Made by a program: the position numbers and the translations under genes
The notes under the pieces: model-generated
The model's input: only the letters and a program-made list of their open reading frames with translations
What the model was told of the DNA's origin: nothing
Databases searched by the model: none
In this document: positions 35,171 to 46,894 of the stretch, piece after piece
How the letters are laid out: every line of letters starts with the position of its first letter
Numbering within the stretch: the first letter of the stretch is position 1
NCBI RefSeq assembly: GCF_000004195.4
Contig: NC_030681.2
Coordinates: forward strand, 2,282,723 to 2,346,722
Length of the DNA stretch: 64,000 nt
Origin: Xenopus tropicalis
Taxonomy: Eukaryota; Chordata; Amphibia; Anura; Pipidae
Direction: 5' to 3'

Positions 35171-35856
35171 CTTACTCCCTGTAGCTGGTGAGTAGCAAAT
35201 ACATAGCAGGAGAGTAGGCCGAGCCCCCCTAGTGGGGCAGAGAGAGGGTCCGGCCGTGGTGGAACAAAGGCAACACTGTAGGAACAAGTTAAGGGACACA
35301 AAAGCCTAAAGTGATAGCGGCGCCTCCCGGGCTCCTCCCGCTGTGGGTTCTGCCAGATACAGGGGTACAAGGACACTGAGACAATGACTGCATTCTATTT
35401 GTTTGCTAGGATCAGTATCCCTAGCAACCAGGCATTGGTGGGAATGTCAGAATGATAACAGTTCCATGCAGGGCCCAGAGGTCACTGCACCGCCCCACCC
35501 CATAATAACTTTTGGCTGCACAGTGTGGAACCTTCTGGTTGCCAGGATCTCCAATCTTGGCAACCAGGGGCATTTCATGTTTTACTTTGGAAAGAGGCAG
35601 AGAGGGAATGGCAGTTAGTCCTTCCAGCAGCACGAAGCCGTATTTGGCACAAAGGGGTATCTTTTCCCTTAAAAGGGTCTCTGATCGATGCTGCAGCGCG
35701 GGGGGGGGCAGCTGCCAATTGCCAAGCAATGAGATTCCTGTTCAGCAGCCAAAATTGCACCAGTTGGGGGCGCTACATACTCCGTTTGTTATTTACTGCC
35801 CTGCCCCAGCATCTCTAATTTTATATTGTATATATTTAATATTAAACTTCAAATAC
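35171..35856. other. Unique island with MITE fragments
   Basis: The stretch 35405-35575 has TGCTAGGATCAGTATCCCTA, GCAACCAGG and CTTGGCAACCAGGGGC, echoing the MITE at 33247-33606. No exon is supported. Confidence 0.35.
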
Positions 35857-38800
35857 ATACCCGCGTCAGTACATACCCGAGTCGGTACATACCTGCGTCA
35901 GTACATACCCGCGTCAGTACATACATGCGTCAGTACATACCCGCGTCAGTACATACCCGCGTCAGTACATACCCGCGTCAGTACATACCCGCGTCAGTAC
36001 ATACCCGCGTCAGTACATACCCGCGTCAGTACATACATGCGTCAGTACATACCCGCGTCATTACATACCCGCGTCAGTACATACATGCGTCAGTACATAC
36101 CCGCGTCAGTACATACCCGCGTCATTACATACCCGCCGTCAGTACATACCCGCGTCAGTAACATACCCGCGTCAGTACATACCCGCGTCAGTACATACCC
36201 GCGTCATTACATACCCGCGTCAGTACATACCCGCGTCAGTACATACCCGCGTCAGTACATACCCGCGTCAGTACATACCCGCGTCAGTACATAAATGCGT
36301 CAGTACAACCCGCGTCAGTACATACCCGCGTCAGTACATACCCGCGTCAGTACATACCCGCGTCATTACATACCCGCGTCAGTACATACCCGCGTCAGTA
36401 CATACCCGCGTCAGTACATACCCGCGTCAGTAGATACCCGCGTCAGTACATACCCGCGTCAATACATAAATGCGTCAGTACATTACCCGCGTCAGTACAT
36501 ACCGCGTCAGTACATACCCGCGTCAGTAACATACCCGCGTCAGTACATACCCGCGTCATTACATACCCGCGTCAGTACATACCCGCGTCAGTACATACCG
36601 CGTCAGTACATACCCGCGTCAGTACATACCCGCGTCAGTACATAAATGCGTCAGTACATAAATGCGTCAGTACATACCGCGTCAGTACATACCCGCGTCG
36701 TAAATAAATTGCGTCAGTACATACCCGCATCAGTAATAAAATGCGTCAGTACATACCCCGCGTCAGTACATAAATGCGTCAGTACATACCCCGCGTCAGT
36801 ACATACCCGCGTCAGTACATACCCGCGTCAGTACATACCCGCGTCAGTACAGTACATACCCGCGTCAGTACATAAATGCGTCAGTACATACCCGCGTCAG
36901 TACATACCCGCGCAGTACATAATGCGTCAGTACATACCCGCGTCAGTACATACCCCGCGTCAGTACATAAATGCGTCAGTACATACCCGCGTCAGTAAAT
37001 AAATGCGTCAGTACATACCCGCGTCAGTAACATAAATGCGTCAGTACATACCCGCGTCAGTACATACCTGCGTCAGTACATACCCGCGTCAGTACATACC
37101 CGCGTCAATACATAAATGCGTCAGTACAATACCCGCATCATTACATACCCCGTCAGTAACATAAATGCGTCAGTACATACCCGCGTCAGTACATACCCGC
37201 GTCAGTACATAAATGCGTCAGTACATACCGCGTCAGTACATCCCGCGTCAGTAAATAAATGCGTCAGTACATACCCGCGTCCAGTACATAAATGCCGTCA
37301 GTACATACCCGCGTCAGTACATACCCGTCAGTACCCGCGTCAGTACATACCCGCGTCAGTACATACCCGCGTCAGTACATAAATGCGTCAGTACATACCC
37401 GCGTCAGTACATACCCGCGTCAATACATAAATGCGTCAGTACATACCCGCATCATTACATACCCGCGTCAGTACATACCCGCGTCAGTACATAAATGCGT
37501 CAGTACATAAATGCGTCAGTACATACCCGCGTCAGTACATACCCGCGTCAGTACATACCCGCGTCAGTACATACCCGCGTCAGTACATACCCGCGTCAGT
37601 ACATAAATGCGTCAGTACATACCCGCGTCAGTACATACCCGCGTCAGTACATAAATGCGTCAGTACATACCCGCATCAGTACATACCCGCGTCAGTAAAT
37701 AAATGCGTCAGTACATACCCGCGTCAGTACATACCCGCGTCAATACATAAATGCGTCAGTACATACCCGCATCATTACATACCCGCGTCAGTACATACCC
37801 GCGTCAGTACATAAATGCGTCAGTACATACCCGCGTCAGTACATACCCGCGTCAGTACATAAATGCGTCAGTACATACCCGCGTCAGTACATACCCGCGT
37901 CAGTAAATAAATGCGTCAGTACATACCCGCGTCAGTACATAAATGCGTCAGTACATACCCGCGTCAGTACATACCCGCGTCAGTACATACCCGCGTCAGT
38001 ACATACCCGCGTCAGTACATACCCGCGTCAGTACATACCCGCGTCAGTACATAAATGCGTCAGTACATACCCGCGTCAGTACATACCCGCGTCAGTACAT
38101 AAATGCGTCAGTACATACCCGCGTCAGTACATACCCGCGTCAATACATAAATGCGTCAGTACATACCCGCATCATTACATACCCGCGTCAGTACATACCC
38201 GCGTCAGTACATAAATGCGTCAGTACATAAATGCGTCAGTACATACCTGCGTCAGTACATACCCGCGTCAGTACATACCCGCGTCAGTACATACCCGCAT
38301 CATTACATACCCGCGTCAGTACATACCCGCGTCAGTACATACCCGCGTCAGTACATACCCGCGTCAGTACATACCCGCGTCAGTACATACCCGCGTCAGT
38401 ACATACCCGCGTCAGTACATACCCGCGTCAGTACATCCCGTCATACATATGCGTCAGTACATACCCGCGTCAGTACATACCCGCGTCAGTAAATAAATGC
38501 GTCAGTACATACCCGCGTCAGTACATACCCGCGTCAGTACATACCCGCGTCAGTACATAAATGCGTCAGTACATACCCGCGTCAGTACATACCCGCGTCA
38601 GTAAATAAATGCGTCAGTACATACCCGCGTCAGTACATAAATGCGTCAGTACATACCCGCGTCAGTACATACCCGCGTCAGTACATACCCGCGTCAGTAC
38701 ATACCCGCGTCAGTACATACCCGCGTCAATACATAAATGCGTCAGTACATACCCGCGTCAATACATAAATGTGTCAGTACATACCCGCGTCAATACATAA

Positions 38801-38870
38801 ATGCGTCAGTACATACCCGCGTCAGTACATACCCGCGTCAGTCCATACCCGTGTCAGTCCATACCCTCCT
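35857..38870. repeat. 16-bp CpG-bearing minisatellite with two unit types
   Basis: About 188 copies of ACATACCCGCGTCAGT, interspersed with ACATAAATGCGTCAGT. The first type carries two CpGs, the second one. Minor forms have GTCATT or GCATCA. The CCCGCATCATTACAT variant occurs at 37446, 37766 and 38166, spacings of 20 and 25 units, showing segmental duplication. Indels are frequent between about 36120 and 37330. Confidence 0.95.
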
Positions 38871-39835
38871 CCATAGCCTCCTGCAGAACTACAACTCCCA
38901 GCAATCATTAGCGTCGCCCATACTGCCCTCCCAAGCTGCCTCCTGGCCCCAGCAGATTAGCAGGGCGGTTACAAGGGCAAATCAAAGAGCAAATCTAACC
39001 TGCTGGTCGGTGGGGCTTCTCTTCCCGTCGCTTGGCGCTCTGGTACTGCTGCCCGGTGCTGCCCAGATCCAATCAGAGTGGAAGAAGACCCGGGTTCTAG
39101 AGAGAGAAGAGCAGTGGGACTCACAATCCATTTGCCAAAAAGGTTTAAACATTGGAATTTAATGGGAGGGAGGAGGGAGCCGTAACCTAAGTGACCTGCT
39201 TGGCTGCCCCTGCCCTGGGGACCAGGAGGGAGAGAGGGGGGGAGTGCAGATGTGAGACCCTGGCACAGCGAGACCCCGGCACAGCGAGAGACAGTCACAG
39301 CAATCTGCACAATAACCCCCCCCCCTCCGCAGCTGAACTACAACTCCCGGGATCTGCTCCCTCACTGTTTCCTAGTAGGTGGGACCAGCTGGGAGTTGCC
39401 CCTAGAAGTACATCATTACTTTCTGCCATGAAAAGCAGATTAAAGGGGAAGTTAATGTTATATTGTCGTCACTGATGCGCTGAGACAACTGGGATTGTTC
39501 TACCTGCCCTGAGATTTCGGCTTTTTCATTCCAACCCCCTCAGTTGTAATTGGCCAATTCAGTCTAAAATGTTAGCTGGGAATTTCTAAAACTTATTTTT
39601 CAATTACAAAGTCCTCCTATTCATCTTCCAGGCTGTCATTCTAACCAATGTCTGGTTGCTAGGGTAACTGGAACCCTAGCAATCAGATAACCCTTTTAAA
39701 ATGATTAAAATTTGAATTTGGGCAACTTGGCCTCAGATCCTCTAGGAACATTCCCCTGGGTTAGTGACTCCAGTCTCCGTCTCTTGGGCTGCTCTCTTTC
39801 CCACGGTCACTAAGCATATATTAATCCACTATACA
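38871..39835. other. Unique island with ACTACAACTCCC motifs and a MITE fragment
   Basis: GAACTACAACTCCCAGCAAT at about 38886 and GAACTACAACTCCCGGGATC at about 39336 match the ZNF143-type core, but this phrase is also common in frog dispersed repeats. From 39575 to 39715 is a fragment of the MITE family (CTGGTTGCTAGGGTAACTGG). No exon is supported. Confidence 0.35.
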
Positions 39836-40408
39836 TGGAATCCCCCTGCCCTGGCACAGCGCCCATACACAGCCTGTATAATCCCCCTGCCCTGGCACAG
39901 CGCCCATACACAGCCTGTATAATACCCCTGCCCTGGCACAGCGCCCATACACAGCCTGTATAATACCCCTGCCCTGGCACAGCGCCCATACACAGCCTGT
40001 ATAATCCCCCTGCCCTGGCACAGCGCCCATACACAGCCTGTATAATACCCCTGCCCTGGCACAGCGCCCATACACAGCCTGTATAATACCCCTGCCCTGG
40101 CACAGCGCCCATACACAGCCTGTATAATACCCCTGCCCTGGCACAGCGCCCATACACAGCCTGTATAATACCCCTGCCCTGGCACAGCGCCCATACACAG
40201 CCTGTATAATACCCCTGCCCTGGCACAGCGCCCATACACAGCCTGTATAATACCCCTGCCCTGGCACAGCGCCCATACACAGCCTGTATAATACCCCTGC
40301 CCTGGCACAGCGCCCATACACAGCCTGTATAATACCCCTGCCCAGCGCCCATACACAGCCTGTATAATACCCCTGCCCTGGCACAGCGCCCATACACAGT
40401 CTGTATAA
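39836..40408. repeat. 41-bp minisatellite, about 14 copies
   Basis: The unit is CCTGTATAATACCCCTGCCC plus TGGCACAGCGCCCATACACAG (split here after 20). Copies are almost identical, differing at ATACC/ATCCC and one internal deletion near 40342. It is followed by an (AT)n tract at 40419-40439. Confidence 0.95.
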
Positions 40409-40534
40409 TGTCACTATATAGATATATATATATATATATGGGGGGGATAGAAGACACACAATAATAAATATAGTAGTATATTATAGTATAAAATAATAAG
40501 TATCGGCCCTGAGACAAATACCCGCCGGACTCAC

Positions 40535-40605
40535 CCACACACGGAGATCGGAAAGTTCCTACTATTGGGATTGATCCGAGGAGATTGCCACGAGTGTGTA
40601 TTTTT
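40535..40605 (-). other. slc29a1: Candidate non-coding first exon of slc29a1
   Basis: A consensus 5' splice site (GTGAGTCCGG on the minus strand, GTGAGT at 40534-40529) lies just downstream of a promoter-like cluster. No ATG-led frame of note precedes it, so it would be 5' UTR spliced to the acceptor at 20467. The transcription start is a guess at about 40,580-40,605. Assignment to slc29a1 is inference from strand and position; no transcript is available. Confidence 0.3.
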
Positions 40606-40735
40606 CCCTGAGTGACTCCGCCCCTCACCCACCCCCGGCCTCTCATTGGCTGCTCCGCCTCATTCTCCCGCCACCTGCTACTAGCCCCTCCCCCGAGCAC
40701 ATGGTACATCTTCTTAGTTCCGCCCATTACCCGGA
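40606..40735 (-). promoter_or_regulatory. Candidate GC-box/CCAAT promoter
   Basis: Read on the minus strand, this island has a GC box at 40726-40720 (GGGCGG core), a CCAAT box at 40649-40645 (CAGCCAATGAG), a second GC box at 40624-40618, and E-box-like CAGGTG and CATGTG motifs. It is CpG-richer than its flanks and is bracketed by the 41-bp and 39-bp arrays. The arrangement, about 20-150 bp upstream of a consensus donor, is typical of a TATA-less vertebrate promoter. No expression evidence. Confidence 0.35.
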
Positions 40736-40875
40736 CCTGGGGGTATAACGGGTCTGAGTGGGGCATCTCTATTAATTCTATATGGGTTGGTGTCGGGGCA
40801 ATTGACTATGGGTGGGGCGGGTGGTCTATAGAGTTCAGTATGGGGGGGCAAATTTTGTGGGATGTATATGGGTAG

Positions 40876-41336
40876 GGGTAGGTGCCCAATGTCAGTATAT
40901 TATGGGGAAGGGAGGGGTAGGTGCCCAATGTCGGTATATTATGGGGAAGGGAGGGGTAGGCGCCCAATGTCGGTATATTATGGGGAAGGGAGGGGTAGGC
41001 GCCCAATGTCGGTATATTATGGGGAAGGGAGGGGTAGGTGCCCAATGTCGGTATATTATGGGGAAGGGAGGGGTAGGTGCCCAATGTCGGTATATTATGG
41101 GGAAGGGAGGGGTAGGTGCCCAATGTCGGTATATTATGGGGAAGGGAGGGGTAGGTGCCCAATGTCGGTATATTATGGGGAAGGGAGGGGTAGGTGCCCA
41201 ATGTCGGTATATTATGGGGAAGGGAGGGGTAGGTGCCCAATGTCGGTATATTATGGGGAAGGGAGGGGTAGGTGCCCAATGTCGGTATATTATGGGGAAG
41301 GGAGGGGTAGGTGCCCAATGTCAGTATATTATGGGG
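40876..41336. repeat. 39-bp minisatellite, about 12 copies
   Basis: The unit contains GTAGGTGCCCAATGTCGGTA and TATTATGGGGAAGGGAGGG. Copies are nearly identical (GGTGCC/GGCGCC variants). It is 13 codons long, so both strands are open through the array. It lies immediately upstream of the candidate promoter on the minus strand. Confidence 0.95.
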
Positions 41337-42496
41337 AAGGACTGATGGTCACTATTTACCCCTGTAGGAATAACTTACCTCTTCGTTACATTGGACATTG
41401 CAGTTAGACATTAGGGTGGGTGGGGCAGTGAGGGGCGGGGACAGATGTGAGGCTGGGGTGCCAGATAAGGGGAGACTATGGGTGCTGGGCCCCTGGGGGT
41501 GTCTCACTGTAGATCATTTCCAGCGCCCACATACTGTCTGGTAATTGAGTGTATCCCTGCTCTGTACAACTACATATCCCATCATGCCCCATGGGAAAGT
41601 CAGGCACAGAAGCACTAGGAGTATCAGGGCATTGGAGAAATACACACCAGCTTGAAGCAGTTGCAGTTGGTCTTCCTTAATGTTTGGGACTGATTTTGTC
41701 TTTCTGTTCTGCTTTCCTGCAAAGCGAAACCTGCGGTTCCTCGGGTCTAGTGACCCCGGCAACAGAGTCACTTCAGCTGGGCTATTCTAGGGCAAAGGGT
41801 AAGTGTTTTGTAACTAACAGTTATCTGGTTGCTAAGGTCCCCCTTACCCTAGCTACCAGGCAGATATGGGGGGGCAATGTAGGTTGCTAAACTCCATCAG
41901 TGTGTATATAGGGGGGCAGTGCCACTCAGGTAAGTGTCTGTGCCCCAGATAAGTGCAGGAGTACCCAGCATGCACCAGGGCTGGGGCTGATAAGGAGCTG
42001 CTTATTGTGCGGGGCAGGAACCCCTGTGCTGGGGCAGATAAGGCTCATACGTAATCCCGGGCTATGGGCAATGACTGATATACCCTGTGTGCTTATGTGC
42101 GGGGGGCGGAGCTTGGGGTGGGTTTGGATTATTTGCCCATTTCCAAACTTACTTTGTTATATTTATTGTCAGTACTCCAAAGCCCTGCCAGGAAGGGGTT
42201 AAAGGGGATCATGGGGCTGATAAATAGGAATATCCATTCCCTCATGGGGGGGGGGGGGGCTTGCCTGATCCAACGCAAGGAGCTGAGTGTGGCATAATGT
42301 TTTATACTCTACATGTACAGAGTGGGGGGGAAAACCCCAAGCCGAGGGAGTCACCGCTCAGGATATTAAACCACTAATGCGATTCTGCCAGGGGGGCTGC
42401 TCTCTACAGAGAATTACAACCCCTATAGAATAACTGCTGTGCCATAGACTCAGTGTAGGGCAGTGCCAGCGCATATGGGCACTTGGCGTGGAGACC
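41337..42496. other. Unique island with a MITE fragment
   Basis: 41649-41865 is a fragment of the MITE at 33247 (GCAGTTGGTCTTCCTTAATG, AGTGACCCCGGCAACAGAGT, TATCTGGTTGCTAAGGTCCC). The remainder has G-runs (for example 42247-42260) and no supported gene. Confidence 0.4.
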
Positions 42497-42640
42497 TTAT
42501 GTAATAAAAGGCACTAAGTGTGCCCAGTAACCCTTGGCAACCAATCAGCAGGTAGCATTTACTGGTCACCTGTTTAAAAACAAACATTATTTTGGTTGCT
42601 ATTGGTTACTGGGCAAACTTAGTGCTTTTGATTACATTTG
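42497..42640. mobile_element. Palindromic MITE-like element
   Basis: The left arm (TATGTAATAAAAGGCACTAA, GTGTGCCCAGTAACC) and right arm (GGTTACTGGGCAAACTTAGT, GCTTTTGATTACAT) are inverted repeats of about 43 nt with about 85 percent identity. They flank a centre of about 55 nt. This arrangement is characteristic of a non-autonomous DNA transposon and I recall the family from Xenopus. Confidence 0.65.
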
Positions 42641-42904
42641 GGGGTATGTATACAGAGAAGGGGGGCTGCTGTACATGCAAACTCATACGGCAGCTCTATG
42701 CACTGTATTGGGGGGCAGGGGACCCTTGTAATGAACATCAGGAAACATACAAAATGAGACTAAATAACTCAATTGCCCTCCACAGCGACTCCGCATAATG
42801 CAGGGGGGGGTAAATATAAAAGGACCCCCTCATACAGTGAGTAAGATCATGGGGGGGGCTGCTATATTGCAGAATTAGCTTTTCACCCCAATTATTGCTC
42901 TCAG
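42641..42904. other. Unique island
   Basis: No gene, RNA or recognised repeat is apparent. Confidence 0.3.
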
Positions 42905-43312
42905 GTAAGATGCACAGGGGTATCTATATAGGGGTATATATACAGGGGTATATATATGGGGGTATCTATACAGGGGTATACTGTATATATATGGGGGTAT
43001 ATATATAGGGATATATATATATAGGGGTATCTATACAGGGGAATATATATATAGGGGTATATATATGGGGGTATCTATACAGGGTTATATATATAGGGGT
43101 ATATACAGGGGTATATATATGGGGGTATCTATACAGGGGTATATATATACAGGGGTATATATATAGGGGTATCTATATGGGGGTATATATAGGGGTATCA
43201 ATACAGGGATATATATGGGGGTATATATATGGGGGTATCTATACGGGGGTATATATAGGGGTATCTATACAGGGGTATATATACAGGGGTATATATACAG
43301 GGGTATATACAG
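42905..43312. repeat. GGGGTATATATA / GGGGTATCTATACA array
   Basis: Units of 12-24 bp mix GGGGTATATATA, GGGGTATCTATACA and GGGTATATATATGG. Self-complementary TATATATA tracts alternate with G4 runs. Length variation is high. Confidence 0.9.
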
Positions 43313-43678
43313 GCAGTGACTCGGCCGTGTCCCTTCCCGCAGCAGCTGCTACACAAGTGCCCTGTGAGGGATAATATAATGTTCTGATTTATTGGCTGCC
43401 AACTGTGCCCTCCTGGCTGCGCCCCAACAGCGCTTGGCACCGGCTCATCCCCAGCCTGTTTGTCTTGGCACCGCTGCTGTTTCTCTGCTTATAAACACGC
43501 GTGTAGCAGGCGTGTGACTCCCAGCAGCGCCTCTTTGTAATATCCCAGAGCAGCAGCGCCTCCCAGTAACACTTACCCTCTGGGCCCGAGGCCTCCGTGC
43601 CCCCCGGGAGTCTGCCAGGAACTGCCCTATCCTTTACCCTGGGATCTGTGGGCATCAGGCGCCCTGGCACCTTGCACT
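43313..43678. other. Unique island with a possible minus-strand exon
   Basis: On the minus strand 43645-43577 is bounded by an AG acceptor (GATGCCCACAG) and a good donor (CAGAGG then GTAAGTGTT, GTAAGT at 43576-43571). It could be an upstream untranslated exon of slc29a1. The pyrimidine tract is poor, so this is weak. A TTATAAAC motif lies at about 43488. Confidence 0.18.
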
Positions 43679-43729
<51 letters not shown>

Positions 43730-43731
43730 GA
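43679..43731. repeat. (GATA)n microsatellite
   Basis: About 13 uninterrupted GATA units, followed by imperfect GATAGATGATA to about 43835. Confidence 0.95.
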
Positions 43732-44429
43732 TAGATAGATGATAAAAGGAGAGATAGAGAAAGAGATAGATGATAACAGAATATATAGCTATATAGATAG
43801 ATATTAAAAGGATTAATAGATAGATGATAGACAGATATTGTAGCACCCCCCTCCCTATAGTACTTGCTTGCTGAGGCAGCAGCCTGACCGCAACTGGGGG
43901 TTCAGGGGAGACTGTGCCACAAACAGGGCACCGGGGTGGCACTATAGGCTCCCTGGCACTGCGCTACCATTAGCACCAGAGAGAAACTGGCCCTGTCCTG
44001 TGGCCCTATCCTTCCCATAACCGGAGGGCCCCAAATGATGCACAAGGTGGAACGGTACCGGGAGCCTGGGTAGAACCTGAGTATCACACGTATGTACCAC
44101 ACCTGTGCCCCGTGGGTAACCCCTTCATCCCCAGAGGCCAGCAAACCCGGGAGGCGCTGTGGGTTACAGGCTGCCAGTGATGCCAGGGCCTCTGGGGGCA
44201 TTTGCAGATGGTACAGATCATGTTTCTGTCATCTACTCCTGCCCTGTTACTGGCACAGTGCCCCCTCCGCCCACTCCCACTGGCTTTTTACTTGATCTGG
44301 AGTCTGTAATTCCCCCCCAATCTGCCACATATTCTACAACCTCCCCCCATGTCTCTCCTCATTCAGTAAAGATCAGCAGAGACTTCCCAACCCACCCCAT
44401 GATTTTGCCCAATTTATAACCAATTTGCC
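43732..44429. other. Unique island
   Basis: Imperfect GATA-rich sequence to about 43840, then about 590 bp without tandem repeats. No exon or element is recognised; it runs directly into the inverted 114-bp array. Confidence 0.3.
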
Positions 44430-45352
44430 AATAGGAGTCTGTACTTCCTGCTCCTGGGCTGCTCTCTTTCCCATGGTCAGACAGGAACCTCCCCCTGGGT
44501 AAGTGAATCCAATCTCCCCCCAGTACTTACCCAGGTACAGAGCTCTGATTCTCTGTAATTCCTGCTCCTGGGCTGCTCTCTTTCCCATGGTCAGGCAGGA
44601 ACCTCCCCCTGGGTAAGTGAATCCAATCTCCCCCCAGTACTTACCCAGGTACAGAGCTCTGATTCTCTGTACTTCCTGCTCCTGGGCTGCTCTCTTTCCC
44701 ATGGTCAGGCAGGAACCTCCCCCTGGGTAAGTGAATCCAATCTCCCCCCAGTACTTACCCAGGTACAGAGCTCTGATTCTCTGTAATTCCTGCTCCTGGG
44801 CTGCTCTCTTTCCCATGGTCAGGCAGGAACCTCCCCCTGGGTAAGTGAATCAAATCTCCCCCCGGTACTTACCCAGGTACAGAGCTCTGATTCTCTGTAC
44901 TTCCTGCTCCTGGGCTGCTCTCTTTCCCATGGTCAGACAGGAACCCCCCCCCCCCCTGGGTAAGTGAATCCAATCTCCCCCCAGTACTTACCCAGGTACA
45001 GAGCTCTGATTCTCTGTACTTCCTGCTCCTGGGCTGCTCTCTTTCCCATGGTCAGGCAGGAACCCCCCCCCCCCCGGGTAAGTGAATCCAATCTCCCCCC
45101 AGTACTTACCCAGGTACAGAGCCCTGATTCTCTGTACTTCCTGCTCCTGGGCTGCTCTCTTTCCCATGGTCAGGCAGGAACCTCCCCCTGGGTAAGTGAA
45201 TCCAATCTCCCCCCAGTACTTACCCAGGTACAGAGCTCTGATTCTCTGTACTTCCTGCTCCTGGGCTGCTCTCTTTCCCATGGTCAGACAGGAACCTCCC
45301 CCCCCCCCCCCCCCCCCCGGGTAAGTGAATTTCCCCCTAGTACTTACCCAGG
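44430..45352 (-). repeat. 114-bp minisatellite family, inverted third locus
   Basis: About eight units of the same 114-bp family as 13451-18515, in the opposite orientation, with C-runs of 11-13 at 44944 and 45063 and of about 21 at 45298-45318. Conserved unit features include the CCTGGGTAAGT/ACTTACCCAGG inverted repeat. Identity to the main array is high, so exchange or recent transposition between loci is likely. Confidence 0.94.
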
Positions 45353-45730
45353 TAAGTATAAATCAGGGATTTGCAGCCCTCGGTGTAAGGGATAAAGCTG
45401 AGAGTAGTGTTTCAGAAATAGCTGGAGGGCTTCAGGCCGTGCATCAATTCCAATAAAAGTAGTAAAGACAGGGGCTGGGCAGCCAGCAGAGATGGCACCT
45501 ACCGATAAAGATAAACGCTCAGAGAGAAGAGCAGGATAAACGCTCAGAGCTACAGGAATGGTGCCGGAATGTTCCTTGGAGGAAGAATCCCATTGCAGGG
45601 ATGGGGGGGGGCAGAAGGAATTCACCTGGGGGGGAGTTTGTATTGTTCTGGGACATCAGGATGGAAAATCAGTAGGTCACTGGTTTAACCCTTACCCAAC
45701 CCAATCGTGGGACACGGATAGACACTGATA
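45353..45730. other. Unique island
   Basis: About 380 bp following the array. It begins with a last AGGTAAGTATAAATC. No gene is recognised. Confidence 0.3.
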
Positions 45731-46071
45731 TTCTGAGACAATTTGCAGTTGGTCTTCATTTTTTATGTTTTGTGGTTTATCAGTTATTTAGCTTTTTTTC
45801 CAGTTTAGAATTTTAGCAGCTATCTGGTTGCTAGGGTCTCATTTACCTTAGCAACCAGGCAGTGGTTTAAATGAGAGCTTGGAATATGAATCGGAGAGGG
45901 AATAGAAATAGAAAGATAAATTCTAAAAAGTAACAATAATAATAAAATTATAAGATCACAGAGCAATAGGGTTTGGCTGCCGGGGTCAGTGACCCCCATA
46001 TGAAAGAAGGGAAGTGGAAGGCAAATAATAAAAAAAACTATAACAAATAAATAATGAAGACCATGTTGCTA
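45731..46071. mobile_element. MITE related to 33247-33606
   Basis: The left end TTTGCAGTTGGTCTTCATTT and right end AATAATGAAGACCATGTTGC are inverted repeats. The inside has CTGGTTGCTAGGGTCTCATT, TTAGCAACCAGGCAG and CGGGGTCAGTGACCCCC, in the reverse order to the copy at 33247. Confidence 0.7.
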
Positions 46072-46894
46072 GAATAGAGCCCCCTATGGCAGATTAAAAG
46101 TTAATATAAAGGTGAGACGGTGGCCTCTCCGGGCAGCAGGGAGGGATTTACAAAAGAGGGGTGGGCGTGTCCCTGACAGAAGCACAGTGGGAGGGGCCAC
46201 AACCCAGGGTGCCTCAGGTACCAAGGTAGTTGGCACAATGCTGCTAGTACAGGTGAGGGCAAATACAGTAGGGGGTGTTGGTAATTTAATGGCACGATGC
46301 TAGAGGAGCAGAGAGCAGTTTACCCCGGGGGGGGGGGCAAGTGCTTGATATTAATGTGGCCTAAAGAGGATCTGTACCTTTAAAACTACCCTTATATTGG
46401 AGCCCCTGTAGATTCTCTCTACCTGGCTTGGCCTGCCCTATTGAGCCCCCCCCCAGGGCACCGCTGGGCTGAGATAAATACTGCTCAAGATGGCCGCGCG
46501 TCCCACTGTGGAACGCACGGCCATCTTTAATTTTTACACTTGACCAGCCCTTCTTCCTTCTTCCCCAGTTCTGCCTTGTGGCCCAGCCGACCTGCCTGCT
46601 AAACCCCAGGACACCACCGAATGAAGAGAGGAGAGTGTCGGGGGGGCTGAGGAGAAGGCAAGTGGGAAGGTAAGTAGGTCGGTTTATATTTGAGAAAAAA
46701 AATGTTTGGTTTTTTTTAATTTTATTGTGCAGTAATTGAGAAATAGAAACAGGAATCACATTTTTTGTGTCTAAATCATTCAAAAAATGAATTTAAAAAA
46801 TGAGTGCACATACAGTATTAGGGTTGCTCAGCTGAACCCAGTGCTCTTATATGTCTGCAGTAAACATGTTCGTGGTCCATTTCTGTAGCAATCT
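46072..46894. other. Island containing a 19-bp-arm hairpin with YY1-like cores
   Basis: 46487-46505 and 46509-46527 are inverted repeats with two mismatches and a 3-nt loop, each starting AAGATGGCCG. The surrounding 46350-46700 may be a dispersed element. AGGTAAGTAGG at about 46670 is a donor-like site without a recognisable exon. Confidence 0.4.

Noticed and set aside
38886..39355. Two ACTACAACTCCC motifs as a ZNF143 bidirectional promoter
   Set aside because: The phrase is common in frog dispersed repeats and no exon or donor follows on either strand.
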